This document shows, one piece after another, positions 8,410 to 17,073 of a DNA stretch of 44,623 nucleotides. The position numbers and the translations under genes were made by a program. The first letter of the stretch is position 1. Each line of letters opens with the position of its first letter. This stretch comes from Phycisphaeraceae bacterium. Its GTDB lineage: Bacteria; Planctomycetota; Phycisphaerae; Phycisphaerales; Zrk34. The DNA lies in the NCBI GenBank assembly GCA_028282685.1, contig JANQHK010000155.1, positions 1 through 44,623 on the forward strand, given 5' to 3'. The notes beneath the pieces were generated by a model. It saw only the letters and a list, made by a program, of their open reading frames with translations, made no database searches and was not told the DNA's origin.

Positions 8410-9510
8410 ATGGTTATCCTGAGATTCAGCGATGAGGAAATCGACCGTCGCGTCGAAACAGTCAAGCTGCCCCGGGCCGTGCTCGAGCCGACCCCGTGCG
8501 CGGATTCGACCCATCGACCCGATCGCGGACATTGCGGCCGATATCGCGAACCGGAGGAATCGGCGCCGCGCCTGCTCGGGCCCTGGGTGATCTCCGTCCT
8601 GCTGCACGGCGGGGTGGTGATTTTGGCGTTGTTTGTCGTCGCCAGCCGGTACATCCCCCAAACCGAAGATGAAATTTTCGATCCCCCGACGATGGAGCCG
8701 ATGGATATGACCAAACCCGTCAGCTTCACGTCCGGCGAATACGAGTTCAAGCATGAGTTTCCGATTGACCAGCCGGTCTCCGAGGAGATCGCCAAGGGCG
8801 ATCCGATGAACGATCTGGTCCTGGAGAAATCTTACGATCCAACAACCCTCGGAGTGACCAGTCAGAAGAAGAGCACGCAAGGCCTGCCGGACGGCATTCC
8901 CGATTTTTTCGGTCTTCCGCCGGGCGATCCGTCGGGAGGCGGTGCGCGCAACGTGGTGTACGTCATCGATGCATCCGGCTCGCTGGTTGACACCTTGCCG
9001 TACGTGCGGAAGGAGTTGGTCCATTCCATTCAGAAACTTTTTGAAGGCGGGTGGGTGAGCCATTACGGCAAGGCCAAGTACCTTGAGCCGGCTGCGTTCA
9101 CCGTGATTTTCTACCAAAACGGCGAGGCCAGGGAAGCGCCGGAACCGCACCCGGGCATGAAGCGGGCGCTCCCGCGGATCAAGGACATGGTTTGCCGGTG
9201 GGTCGGTGGGGACCGGATCGTTCCCCACGGCAATTCCAATCCGCTCCGGGCCATCGAACTGGCGCTCAGTTACAAGCCGGACCTGATCTATATCCTTTCC
9301 GACAACATTACCGGACGCGGCCAGTGGCAGGTTGATCAGGATGAACTGATGGAGCGGATCGCCCAAGCCAAGCGGAAACACCGCATCTCCGATACGTCGA
9401 TCAACACGATTCAGTTTTTGTATCCGGACCCGCTGGGCACACTGGAGCGGATCACCTCCGAGCATGGCGGACGGTACCGCTTTGTCAGCGAATCCATGCT
9501 GGGACTGTGA
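8410..9510 (+). CDS. VWA-domain protein with TonB-like transmembrane helix (paralogue 1)
   Basis: A 366-residue protein. A cytoplasmic N-terminus (about 1-57) precedes one membrane helix (about 58-78) that reads PWVISVLLHGGVVILAL. The Ser62-x3-His66 spacing and the following G-G-V-V match the TonB/TolA-type helix that ExbB/ExbD or TolQ/TolR energise. A linker leads to a von Willebrand A domain with the MIDAS motif DASGS (187-191) and the later segment DLIYILSDNITGRG. The start has a good ribosome-binding site (GAGGAGG). It is a tandem paralogue of the next gene and lies upstream of exbB and two exbD genes. Inferred role: a force-transducing or metal-dependent adhesion protein of the cell envelope. 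Confidence 0.85.
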   Translation: MVILRFSDEEIDRRVETVKLPRAVLEPTPCADSTHRPDRGHCGRYREPEESAPRLLGPWVISVLLHGGVVILALFVVASRYIPQTEDEIFDPPTMEPMDMTKPVSFTSGEYEFKHEFPIDQPVSEEIAKGDPMNDLVLEKSYDPTTLGVTSQKKSTQGLPDGIPDFFGLPPGDPSGGGARNVVYVIDASGSLVDTLPYVRKELVHSIQKLFEGGWVSHYGKAKYLEPAAFTVIFYQNGEAREAPEPHPGMKRALPRIKDMVCRWVGGDRIVPHGNSNPLRAIELALSYKPDLIYILSDNITGRGQWQVDQDELMERIAQAKRKHRISDTSINTIQFLYPDPLGTLERITSEHGGRYRFVSESMLGL

Positions 9511-9779
9511 TGAAAAGATGGATCGGTCGGCGAAATTCAGGCGAATTTGCCTTCAGGAATCGGTACAATGACGTATCCGGAAAGTCGCCAAGCTGGTGAA
9601 CCGACTCCCGCGTGGGTCGCCCGGTCCGAGTCAACCGGCGAACAGGGCGCTTTGGCACTGGACAAACGCGCGTCAAGGCGGTTCAATATACGGCCCTGCC
9701 ACTGCCCTCTGGGCCCCGCCTCGGCTCGACGTCGGTCTTTCAAGCGTGCCGGATGCCCGACGGATACGGAGGTTCAGTC

Positions 9780-10826
9780 ATGTTCCTGCTGACTTTTGCT
9801 GACAAATCGTACCCCAAACCCCAGCCTCAGGGTCAACCGGAGCCGCCCTACGAAGAAGAACTTCTTGAAGAAGAAGAGCTTGCGTCGGTAGGCGATGAAG
9901 TGTCTCACGTGTTGACCATGCTCATGCCTTGGGTCATTTCCGTGCTGCTTCACTTGGGTCTGATTCTGCTGGCCTTCTTCGTCACCTGGGCCGTCGCCGG
10001 TAACCAGGAAGAAGAGGAAGAGGAAGTCATTCCGATCAGCCAGTTCGAGAACGATCGGCCCAGCGAATTGCTGACGTACTCGGAAGACCTCGATGTCCCG
10101 GCGACCACCGAAATCCCCCGTGAAGTGCAGACGCAGGAAGTCGCCAAGGGCGATCCGCTCAGCTCCCTCAACACCGATACCGCCAACGACCTGGCGCTGA
10201 TCGGCGTGACCGGCTCCAAGGCGCTGCCGCTCGGCTCGCGCATCGGTAAGGATCCGTTCGGCGTGGGCATGTACGGCGTGGGCGGAAATGCACGCAACAT
10301 CGCATACGTCGTCGATGCGTCCGGCTCGCTGATCGATACCCTGCCGTTCGTCATCAACGAACTGAAAGATTCGATCCGCCGACTGAACGGACAGATGCAG
10401 AAGTTCACCATCATCTTCTTCCAACGCGACACGGCGATCGAGGTGCCGGTGCCTCACCGCGGCCTCAAGCGCGCCTCGCCCGAGGTCGTGCACATGGTTT
10501 CCGAATGGATCACCCTGGAAAACGGCAACGTCACACCGCGCGGCTCCTCCAGTCCTGTCAAGGCGATCGAACTGGCCCTGGGCTACCGGCCGGACCTGAT
10601 CTACATCCTCTCCGATAACATCACCGGCCGCGGACCCTACGCCGTGGCCCAGGATGAGTTGATCGAACTGATCAAGAAAACCAAGCAAGCCAAGAGCACC
10701 ACACGCACCAAGATCAACACCATCCAGTTCCTCTATCCCGATCCGCTGCGCACGCTCGAGCTGATTGCGACAGAGAACGGCGGCATTTACCGATTCGTCG
10801 ATGAATCGGTGGTGGGGCTGAAATGA
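9780..10826 (+). CDS. VWA-domain protein with TonB-like transmembrane helix (paralogue 2)
   Basis: A 348-residue paralogue of the preceding gene. After an acidic N-terminus (EEELLEEEEL) comes the helix PWVISVLLHLGLILLAFFV with the same Ser54-x3-His58 pair, an acidic linker, and a VWA domain with DASGS (179-183) and the shared motifs AKGDPL, DLIYILSDNITGRG and TINTIQFLYPDPL. The ATG at 9780 is preferred over the upstream in-frame GTG at 9612 because GGAGG lies just ahead of it and homology with paralogue 1 begins after it. The 269-base gap upstream shows no other gene. The stop overlaps the start of the TPR gene (ATGA). Confidence 0.87.
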   Translation: MFLLTFADKSYPKPQPQGQPEPPYEEELLEEEELASVGDEVSHVLTMLMPWVISVLLHLGLILLAFFVTWAVAGNQEEEEEEVIPISQFENDRPSELLTYSEDLDVPATTEIPREVQTQEVAKGDPLSSLNTDTANDLALIGVTGSKALPLGSRIGKDPFGVGMYGVGGNARNIAYVVDASGSLIDTLPFVINELKDSIRRLNGQMQKFTIIFFQRDTAIEVPVPHRGLKRASPEVVHMVSEWITLENGNVTPRGSSSPVKAIELALGYRPDLIYILSDNITGRGPYAVAQDELIELIKKTKQAKSTTRTKINTIQFLYPDPLRTLELIATENGGIYRFVDESVVGLK

Positions 10827-11890
10827 TCCGAGTGACACACAAGTCGATCGCGGGTTTGGCGCTGTTGGCGCTGAGCGCTTTTCTCTCCACCGCCCGGGCG
10901 GACAGTCTCGCCATCGAGGGATTGGAATACAAGAACGTGCGCCTGCTCGGACTGGACGGCCAGACACTGAAAGTGCAGATCAGCGGGCGCACCCAGTCGG
11001 TGGACCTGGCCCGGCTGAGCAAGCTGGAAGTGGATGAGCTGCCGCAACTGGCCAAGGCACGGCAGGCGTTGGACAACAACCAACCCGAACGCGCCGCGAC
11101 GCTGTTCGACGAAGCCCTGCGCGTTCTGCCGGCACGCAAGCAGTTCCTCAAGCCCTACCTCCAGGTCCAACGTGTTCGGGCGTTGGATGCGACGGGAAAA
11201 TTCGATCAGGCCGTACGCGGCTTCCTGACCCTCGCCCTCAGTCATCCCCAACCCTACTTCCTGGAAGCGATGCCGAAGAATGTTTCCGGCAGTGAGGCCC
11301 AGCGCAAACAGGTGCTGCAACGGATTGATTTCGTCCTGAAATCCACACGCAACAAGCGCACCCAACGGGTGCTGAAGGACTTGGCCGAGTCGATCCGCAA
11401 GGGCGAAACCAAGCCCGCGTCTAAAAACGGCAACGGCAACGTCACGAACCGCACCACCGCCTCGACCGGCACAACGCGTACCGGGCCGGCTTCCGCCCAG
11501 GTGCGGGCCAGGCCCTCACGCTACCATCGCGTGATCCAGGGGATTCAGGCCACAATCAACGACGGTAATTACGACAAGGCACAGGAACTGATCGACAAGA
11601 TGTATCAGCAGGCGGAAGCGCCCGTCCCGGCGCTGACCTTCCTGACGGCCCAGGCCTTGGCCGGAAAGGGCAGGCACATGGACGCGGCGATCGCATTCCT
11701 CCGCGTTGTGATCCTCTGGCCCGATTCGCCCAACGCCACCGGCGCCCTGATCGGCGCCGGACGCAGCTTCCAGGCCCTGGGAGACAACCGGACCGCCCTC
11801 ACCCTCTGGACCGAAGCCAAAGACAAAGCCCAGGATCCTCAAACCCGCAACCGGATCGACGCACTGCTGAAGTCGATCTCGGCAGAATGA
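10823..11890 (+). CDS. Secreted TPR-like protein
   Basis: A 355-residue protein with a signal peptide (about 1-26, cleavage near ARA-DS), a short N-terminal strand-rich module (DSLAIEGLEYKNVRLLGLDG) of the kind seen ahead of planctomycete TPR proteins, and helical repeats with TPR character (ARQALDNNQPERAATLFDEALRVLPA is one). A disordered Asn/Thr/Gly-rich linker (about 195-230) separates a second helical block. It is translationally coupled to VWA paralogue 2 and precedes the exbB gene, so it likely acts with that envelope machine as a periplasmic scaffold. That role is inference. Confidence 0.75.
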   Translation: MIRVTHKSIAGLALLALSAFLSTARADSLAIEGLEYKNVRLLGLDGQTLKVQISGRTQSVDLARLSKLEVDELPQLAKARQALDNNQPERAATLFDEALRVLPARKQFLKPYLQVQRVRALDATGKFDQAVRGFLTLALSHPQPYFLEAMPKNVSGSEAQRKQVLQRIDFVLKSTRNKRTQRVLKDLAESIRKGETKPASKNGNGNVTNRTTASTGTTRTGPASAQVRARPSRYHRVIQGIQATINDGNYDKAQELIDKMYQQAEAPVPALTFLTAQALAGKGRHMDAAIAFLRVVILWPDSPNATGALIGAGRSFQALGDNRTALTLWTEAKDKAQDPQTRNRIDALLKSISAE

Positions 11891-11975
11891 ACCAGACCGG
11901 GCGGGGTGAGCCCCGCCGCGATAAGCATGACTACCCCCACAACCTCGAACCCTTGCATTGAATAAAGGAGACGGC

Positions 11976-12767
11976 ATGAGCTTGTCCAAGCACTTTCGAT
12001 GGATAGTCGCAGGCGGCTTCGCCTTGCTGGTCATGGCGTCCGGCGCCTGGGCGCAGGAATCCGAAACCCAGGGCGGGCAGGACGTCAGCTTCGGTATGAA
12101 ATTCATTTGGAACCCCGGCGACTTGCTCGGCCAGGCCGTAATCTTCCTGCTTTTGATCATGAGCGTGGTGGTGGTGGCCCTGGTCATCCACTTCCTGTTG
12201 CAGCACCGCAAGACCACGATCATGCCCGAGGAGGCGGTCGATACCATCGAGACCCTGCTCGATGAGCGCCGCTTCAAGGAAGCCATCGAAATCACCGCCG
12301 AGGATGAATCGGTCTTCGCGCAGCTCATCCACGCCTCGCTCAGCGAAGCGTCCAACGGATACGGCGCCATGGAGCGCGCCATCGAGGAAACCGGCGACCT
12401 GGCCATGTCCCGCCGCGCCCGCGCGCTGGAATATCTGTCGGTCATGGGCGCGGTCGGCCCGATGCTCGGACTGTTCGGAACGGTCTACGGCATGATCGTG
12501 GCGTTCTGGACGATCGTCGAAAAGGGCGGCCAGCCCAACCCCGCCGACCTCGCCGCCGGTATCTCCACCGCGCTGGTCACCACGTTCTGGGGCCTGGTCG
12601 TCGGTATCCCCGCCGTCGCGGCCTACACGCTGATCCGCAACCGGCTCGACTCCCTTGTCGCCGAGACCATGATCCTCTGCGAAGACCTGATCGGCCGTTT
12701 CAAGCCCGGCTCCAAGCCCGCTAAGCCCTCCGGTTCGGCGACACCCAAGCCCAAGCCGCAGGACTGA
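11976..12767 (+). CDS. ExbB/TolQ/MotA family proton channel protein
   Basis: A 263-residue inner-membrane protein. It has a signal-like N-terminus (about 1-27), a membrane helix near 45-70, a cytoplasmic stretch, and the conserved pair of helices with LSVMGAVGPMLGLFGTVYGM and the Pro-containing GLVVGIPAVAAYTL. These are the hallmarks of the ExbB/TolQ pore subunit that couples proton flow to work. ATG 11976 follows AAAGGAGACGGC; the TTG 18 bases upstream is less likely. Two ExbD-like genes follow directly. Because the upstream VWA proteins carry the TonB-type S-x3-H helix, they are the likely energised partners rather than a classical TonB. Confidence 0.92.
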   Translation: MSLSKHFRWIVAGGFALLVMASGAWAQESETQGGQDVSFGMKFIWNPGDLLGQAVIFLLLIMSVVVVALVIHFLLQHRKTTIMPEEAVDTIETLLDERRFKEAIEITAEDESVFAQLIHASLSEASNGYGAMERAIEETGDLAMSRRARALEYLSVMGAVGPMLGLFGTVYGMIVAFWTIVEKGGQPNPADLAAGISTALVTTFWGLVVGIPAVAAYTLIRNRLDSLVAETMILCEDLIGRFKPGSKPAKPSGSATPKPKPQD

Positions 12768-12799
12768 GCCCGCTTTCCGCCAGCTCAGGAGTTCACGCC

Positions 12800-13252
12800 A
12801 TGGCAAAGAAGAAACACGAAGCCAATAAGCTGGAACTGAACCTGACCAGCATGCTGGACATCGTCTTCCAGTTGATCATCTTCTTCATCTTGGTGACCAA
12901 TTTTGCCAACGCCCAGTTGCCCAAGCTGGAATTGCCCCGCCCCGAGGGGTCCAAAGCGAAGGAACCGGAGAAGGTGCGGAAGGTGATTGTGAATATCGTG
13001 CCGGTGCGCGATCCGGACAACAAACCGACCGGGCAGACCAAGCTACTGGTTGTGGACGGTATCCAGTTGGCCGCGACGGATTACCCCGGCGTAACCGATT
13101 ACCTGAAAAAGGAATTGCTGGAGCACCCCGATCTTCAGGTGAATCTGCGTGCGGACAAGGGCCTGCATTTTGAGGCCGTCCAACCGGTCATGCGGGCGGT
13201 TACTCAGGCCAAGATCGCCCACATCAACCTCGGCGCCCTGGAAGAGGAATAA
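12800..13252 (+). CDS. ExbD/TolR family protein (first copy)
   Basis: A 150-residue single-pass protein. A basic N-terminus leads to LNLTSMLDIVFQLIIFFIL, in which the membrane Asp (LD) is the proton-carrying residue of ExbD/TolR, then a periplasmic domain. It has a clear ribosome-binding site (CAGGAG). With the ExbB-like and second ExbD-like proteins it would form the stator of the energy-transducing complex. The presence of two different ExbD genes suggests a heteromeric stator. Confidence 0.92.
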   Translation: MAKKKHEANKLELNLTSMLDIVFQLIIFFILVTNFANAQLPKLELPRPEGSKAKEPEKVRKVIVNIVPVRDPDNKPTGQTKLLVVDGIQLAATDYPGVTDYLKKELLEHPDLQVNLRADKGLHFEAVQPVMRAVTQAKIAHINLGALEEE

Positions 13253-13282
13253 GTTCACCGGCCGCCATCCAGGAGACTCACC

Positions 13283-13834
13283 ATGTCGCCTTCACGCCAG
13301 GATAAACAACACGCCGCCCACGCCGCGATGTCCGGCAAGGTGGAATACACCGAGACCGTTCACCACGAAAGCTCACGCAAGGTGCGCGGGCCGCGCAAAA
13401 TGGCGCAGCTGAACCTGACCAGTATGCTGGATGTCTGCTTCCAGTTGCTGATCTTCTTCGTGCTGACGGCCAACTTCGTCGCCGCCGAAGGCATCATCGC
13501 CGCCAACCTGCCGACCGGCGTATCCGATGCCGACCCGATCAAGCCCAACCAGGAGCCGCTGAAAATCGTACTGCGCGCCAAGGCGGGCACCGACGATGTG
13601 ATCATCTGGGTCGAGCGTCAGCCGTATATCCACGATGGCGATTTCTACAAGCTCTACAAGATTCTCGAGGGGTTGCGGTGGGATCCCAAGGAAAACCCCA
13701 ACGGTTCGATCGAGCCGGACAATCCCATCATCATCAAACCGCTGACCGGTATTCGTTGGGACCACGTGGTCAATGCCTTCAACGCCTGCGTCCGTGCCAA
13801 GTTCGAGAACGTGAACTTCGCCGAAGCCGGCTGA
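13283..13834 (+). CDS. ExbD/TolR family protein (second copy)
   Basis: A 183-residue ExbD/TolR-like protein with a longer basic/His-rich N-terminus, the conserved LNLTSMLDVCFQLLIFFVLT helix with the key Asp, and a periplasmic domain. An AGGAG site precedes ATG 13283. It differs from the first copy in the soluble domain (it contains KPLTGIRWDHVVNAFNAC), so the two are not recent duplicates. It lies in the same transcript as the exbB-like gene and the TPR gene that follows. Confidence 0.92.
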   Translation: MSPSRQDKQHAAHAAMSGKVEYTETVHHESSRKVRGPRKMAQLNLTSMLDVCFQLLIFFVLTANFVAAEGIIAANLPTGVSDADPIKPNQEPLKIVLRAKAGTDDVIIWVERQPYIHDGDFYKLYKILEGLRWDPKENPNGSIEPDNPIIIKPLTGIRWDHVVNAFNACVRAKFENVNFAEAG

Positions 13835-13874
13835 CCGACCTCGCGGCTGTGCTCAATAACCGCTGGAGATGGAT

Positions 13875-16649
13875 ATGCCCCTGACCGGTGACAACGATAA
13901 CCGACGGGTCCGCTGGTGGCGGCTGTCGGCCCTGACCGTGCTGGCTCTGGCCGTGGTGCGCCCCGCTCCGTGCACGGCGCAGAACTACGACGAGGAGTTG
14001 TTCATCCAGGGATTGGCCGAGCGCCGGCTGGATTCGGTCATCGAACATCTGATCGCCAATCCCCCAAAGCATTTTGATGGCCGTCGCATCCTGCTCAAAG
14101 CCCTGACCGAGCATTACCTGCCCACGCGCACGCCGCAGCAGTTCCCCGATATCTATCAGCGCATGCTGGGAATGTACGATCGTCTGGTCCAGGAAAGTCC
14201 CGAGAGGCAGCCGATTCTCGCCAGCGATTTTTCGCAGGGCCTGCTCTTCGGCGTGTTGACCGGCCAACAGCGGACCGACTTGTTCCTCACCTGGGGCGTG
14301 CCCACCCCCACGCAAACCCGGTTGGCCTGGGACCTGTCGAGCCGGTCGGCCACGTTACTCGAGGAAGCCGCAGGCAAATGGACACAACTGCAAATCACCA
14401 TGCCGCGCAGCCCGAAGTTCAATGACATGGTCAACACCGGCACCTGGGGTGATCTGCAAAGCTACGGTTCGCGCAACGTGCCCTACTTCCTGGCGTGGGC
14501 CAAGCTCTACCAGGCCTGCCTGCCCGGGACCGATGCCGAACAGGCGAAAAAATTGGCCCAGGACGGGCTGAACGCGCTGGGCAGCGTGATCGACGGCTAC
14601 GCCGCACAGATCGATGGCTTCAAAGCCCGCTGCCATTTGTTGCGTGGTCGGCTGCTGCTCATCGCCGAACCCGACGAGGCCGCCGCCGAGTTCAACAAGG
14701 CGCTCGATTTCGACGCCCAGGCCGTCGAGCCCGAAGTGCGCTGGCAGGCCAGACTCGGCTTCATCATGGACTACCGCCGAAAGGGAGAAAGCGAAAAAGT
14801 CGAGCAGCGCACCAAGGCCCTGCTCGCTGAGGAACTGACCGTCAAGGGATTGATCTACCGCATCCTGATCTACGATAACCAGGTCCGCGCCCTCCGCGCG
14901 AAGATGGCCAAGGCCAAGAACGAAGAGTCCAAACAGGAACTGCTGGTCGAATCCTACAAGCCCTACGAAGTGCTGATGGCTGATCCGAAGATTCCCGCCG
15001 AACTGCGCGACCAGGTCGAGGCCTTTATCTTCGAACGCCTGGCCACCGGCATCGATCCCGCCGGCGATACCTCCAAACTGCCGCCAATGGTGCAATTGGC
15101 CATGGCCACGCAGAATTACAACCTGGGCATCGGACACTTCCAGAACCGCCGGCAGGCGGAGATGAAGCAGGCCCTGACCCAGGCGATCAAACTCCTCGAG
15201 CCGATGGCCGCTTCCCAGCAGATCACCGCCGGAACCAAGGCCCGCGCCATGCAGATGCTGGGCGCCAGTCAGTACCTGACCAATCAGGCGAAGCATAGCA
15301 TTGAAACCATGATCGCCCTGGCCGATCAGTTTCCCGATCGCAACGAAGGCGAAGCCGGCATCCGTGCGGCCGTCGCCTGGGCTGAGGGACTCTGCAATCA
15401 TCCGCAAGTTGTGAACAATCCCGAAGCCAAAAAGGCCGCCGGCAAGCTGTTCGGGCAGGCACTGAATATCCTCGTCGAGAAATACGGCTCGATCGACCTC
15501 GCTGCGGACGGCTGGTATATGCTTGGCGCGTTTTACCGCGAACGGGAACAGTACCCCCAGGCCGTCCAGGCGTACAAGAAACTGGCTCCGGATCACCGTC
15601 TGATCGTTGATGCGACATACGAAAAACTGGTCTGCATGAATGCGATCTGGGCGGAAAGCCACGATAACCTCCTGACCGCTGAGATACTCAGCACGATCCG
15701 GACCTTACAAGAGCAGGTGGAGCGGGCGATGCAGGGCCGAGTCGACGCCCAGCGCCGGCAGCAGTTGCGCCGCTACATGGCGCAGTCGATCCTGGTGCGC
15801 ATTGCCATGATGATTGAGACCACCAGCGACTTCTTTGCCATCGAACGCGACCTGAGAGAACTGACCGGGAACTACTCGGACGTGCAGGATCTGGCGATGC
15901 GCGTGACGGTGTTGCAGATACGCATCCTTCAGAAGCAGGGCAAGTGGGCGGAGGCGAAAACGAAATTGCTGGCTTTGCGCGAGAAGCAACGCGACAAATT
16001 CGGCCCGCTCGCCGTCGGCGTGATCGAGAATATCTTTGCCGACATCAACCGGGCGCGCATCGATAAGGACGAGTCAACGGTTCGGAAACTGGGCGACATT
16101 GCCGATGAACTGGCCCGGGAAGTGTGGACCTGGGTCCAGCAACGCAGTGACTTTGCCACCCTGGATGAGGCGGAGAAGATCGCATACTGGCTGTTGCCCG
16201 CGAAGGCCTCCGAATATGCCGGTAAACACAAAGAGGCGGCGAAACACTACAGCGCCATTCGCGCCCTCAAGTCCGGCAAGAACAATATTGATGCCGTGGT
16301 CGGTCTGATGGAGAGCTACTTCCAGATCGGCGAGCAACTCAACGCCGAAGCGCGGGCGACGGAAAAACCCGAGGAAAAACAGGCCCTGGAGAAGCAGGCC
16401 CTGGCGCAGTACCGGCCGGCCTCGGCATTGTGCAATCAGATCATCGAATCCGAAAGCGAGAAGAAGAGCCGGTACTACTGGCATGCCCAGGCCCGCCTGC
16501 TCGCCATGGTCGATCGCACCACATCACAGAAAGTCAAGCCGAGTATTGCGAAAAACATCCAGCGGCTGCAACGTGACGATGCCGAACTTGGCGGCGATCC
16601 GTGGAAATCCATCCTCATGCAGCTCGAAGCCAAGCATTCGCAGCGCTGA
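13875..16649 (+). CDS. Large secreted TPR protein
   Basis: A protein of about 924 residues with a signal peptide or anchor (RRVRWWRLSALTVLALAVV) and an almost wholly helical body built from TPR-like units (for example AADGWYMLGAFYREREQYPQ near residue 550 and the C-terminal helices). It ends the VWA-ExbBD block and is followed by a terminator, so it is probably the last gene of the operon. ATG 13875 is preferred to ATG 13869 because TGGAG abuts the first ATG but is six bases from the second. Such proteins are common companions of ExbB/ExbD in planctomycetes. Precise function unknown. Confidence 0.82.
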   Translation: MPLTGDNDNRRVRWWRLSALTVLALAVVRPAPCTAQNYDEELFIQGLAERRLDSVIEHLIANPPKHFDGRRILLKALTEHYLPTRTPQQFPDIYQRMLGMYDRLVQESPERQPILASDFSQGLLFGVLTGQQRTDLFLTWGVPTPTQTRLAWDLSSRSATLLEEAAGKWTQLQITMPRSPKFNDMVNTGTWGDLQSYGSRNVPYFLAWAKLYQACLPGTDAEQAKKLAQDGLNALGSVIDGYAAQIDGFKARCHLLRGRLLLIAEPDEAAAEFNKALDFDAQAVEPEVRWQARLGFIMDYRRKGESEKVEQRTKALLAEELTVKGLIYRILIYDNQVRALRAKMAKAKNEESKQELLVESYKPYEVLMADPKIPAELRDQVEAFIFERLATGIDPAGDTSKLPPMVQLAMATQNYNLGIGHFQNRRQAEMKQALTQAIKLLEPMAASQQITAGTKARAMQMLGASQYLTNQAKHSIETMIALADQFPDRNEGEAGIRAAVAWAEGLCNHPQVVNNPEAKKAAGKLFGQALNILVEKYGSIDLAADGWYMLGAFYREREQYPQAVQAYKKLAPDHRLIVDATYEKLVCMNAIWAESHDNLLTAEILSTIRTLQEQVERAMQGRVDAQRRQQLRRYMAQSILVRIAMMIETTSDFFAIERDLRELTGNYSDVQDLAMRVTVLQIRILQKQGKWAEAKTKLLALREKQRDKFGPLAVGVIENIFADINRARIDKDESTVRKLGDIADELAREVWTWVQQRSDFATLDEAEKIAYWLLPAKASEYAGKHKEAAKHYSAIRALKSGKNNIDAVVGLMESYFQIGEQLNAEARATEKPEEKQALEKQALAQYRPASALCNQIIESESEKKSRYYWHAQARLLAMVDRTTSQKVKPSIAKNIQRLQRDDAELGGDPWKSILMQLEAKHSQR

Positions 16650-16680
16650 GTTTTCGTCTTCAACCTCCGCCGACAACGCC

Positions 16681-16704
16681 CTGCCGACCCCGGCGGTTTT
16701 TTTT
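16681..16704 (+). terminator. Rho-independent terminator after the TPR gene
   Basis: GCCG-ACCC-CGGC forms a short GC stem followed by GG and eight T residues. It lies between the TPR gene and the first nfo 5' stump, so it would end the VWA-ExbBD transcript. Confidence 0.6.
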
Positions 16705-16719
16705 GATTATCATCACCTC

Positions 16720-16827
16720 ATGTTCGGTTCACACCTGTCTATTGCCGACGGCTTGCACCGGGCCCTTGAGCAGGCCGATACGCTGGGCATGAAGACTGTC
16801 CAGATCTTCACCAACCATCGGATGTAA
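16720..16827 (+). pseudogene. nfo: nfo 5' fragment, copy 1 (host-type stump)
   Basis: This 35-codon open frame reads MFGSHLSIADGLHRAL and ends in VQIFTNHRM then stop. It matches the N-terminus of endonuclease IV (Nfo) up to the conserved FTKNQRQW motif, where it breaks off after FT. The codon use is GC-rich like the chromosome on both sides, so I take it as the original host 5' end left behind by an insertion. A possible -10 (TATCAT) sits exactly six bases before the ATG. The rest of the host gene resumes near 29207. Confidence 0.85.
16803..16819. other. Attachment junction 1 (left end of older element)
   Basis: The host nfo sequence ends here in TTCACCAACCA, which is also found at the second junction (18088). 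After this core the sequence leaves nfo. By the recombinase context it is the left attachment site of the older insertion. The exact crossover bases are inferred (central AA likely). Confidence 0.65.
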
Positions 16828-16946
16828 TCCGACGGGATGGTATGACATTGGGGGGCTGGGGGTTTGTCTCTTGCCGTGTCCACTTTTTGACTTCCGATGG
16901 TCGCATCGCTGGCGGCCAGGTACTTACGAGCCGTCTAATAATTCGG

Positions 16947-16972
16947 GTATCCTAATTTGATTTTTAGGATAC
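16947..16972. repeat. 9-bp inverted repeat upstream of the prepilin-like gene
   Basis: GTATCCTAA and TTAGGATAC are perfect inverted arms separated by eight bases. It is AT-rich and lies about 100 bases before the prepilin-like start, so it is more likely a protein-binding site than a terminator. Confidence 0.5.
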
Positions 16973-17073
16973 ACTAATCTATGGTGTGGCATCGTCAGAG
17001 TTGTGATGCCGGGCAGCGGTCACGGTGGCTTATGCCCAACCTCTTTGTTTGAAACGAATTAGGAGCTTCACCT

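Noticed and set aside
9612-9779. Extended start of VWA paralogue 2 at GTG 9612
   Set aside because: No ribosome-binding site there, the added residues resemble no domain, and ATG 9780 has GGAGG at the right distance.
16828-16930. Possible recombinase C-terminus (minus strand) right of the first nfo stump, ending DGW stop like the GGW stop at 18090
   Set aside because: The likeness comes only from the shared attachment core; the upstream residues (Pro/Arg-rich) do not look like a recombinase.
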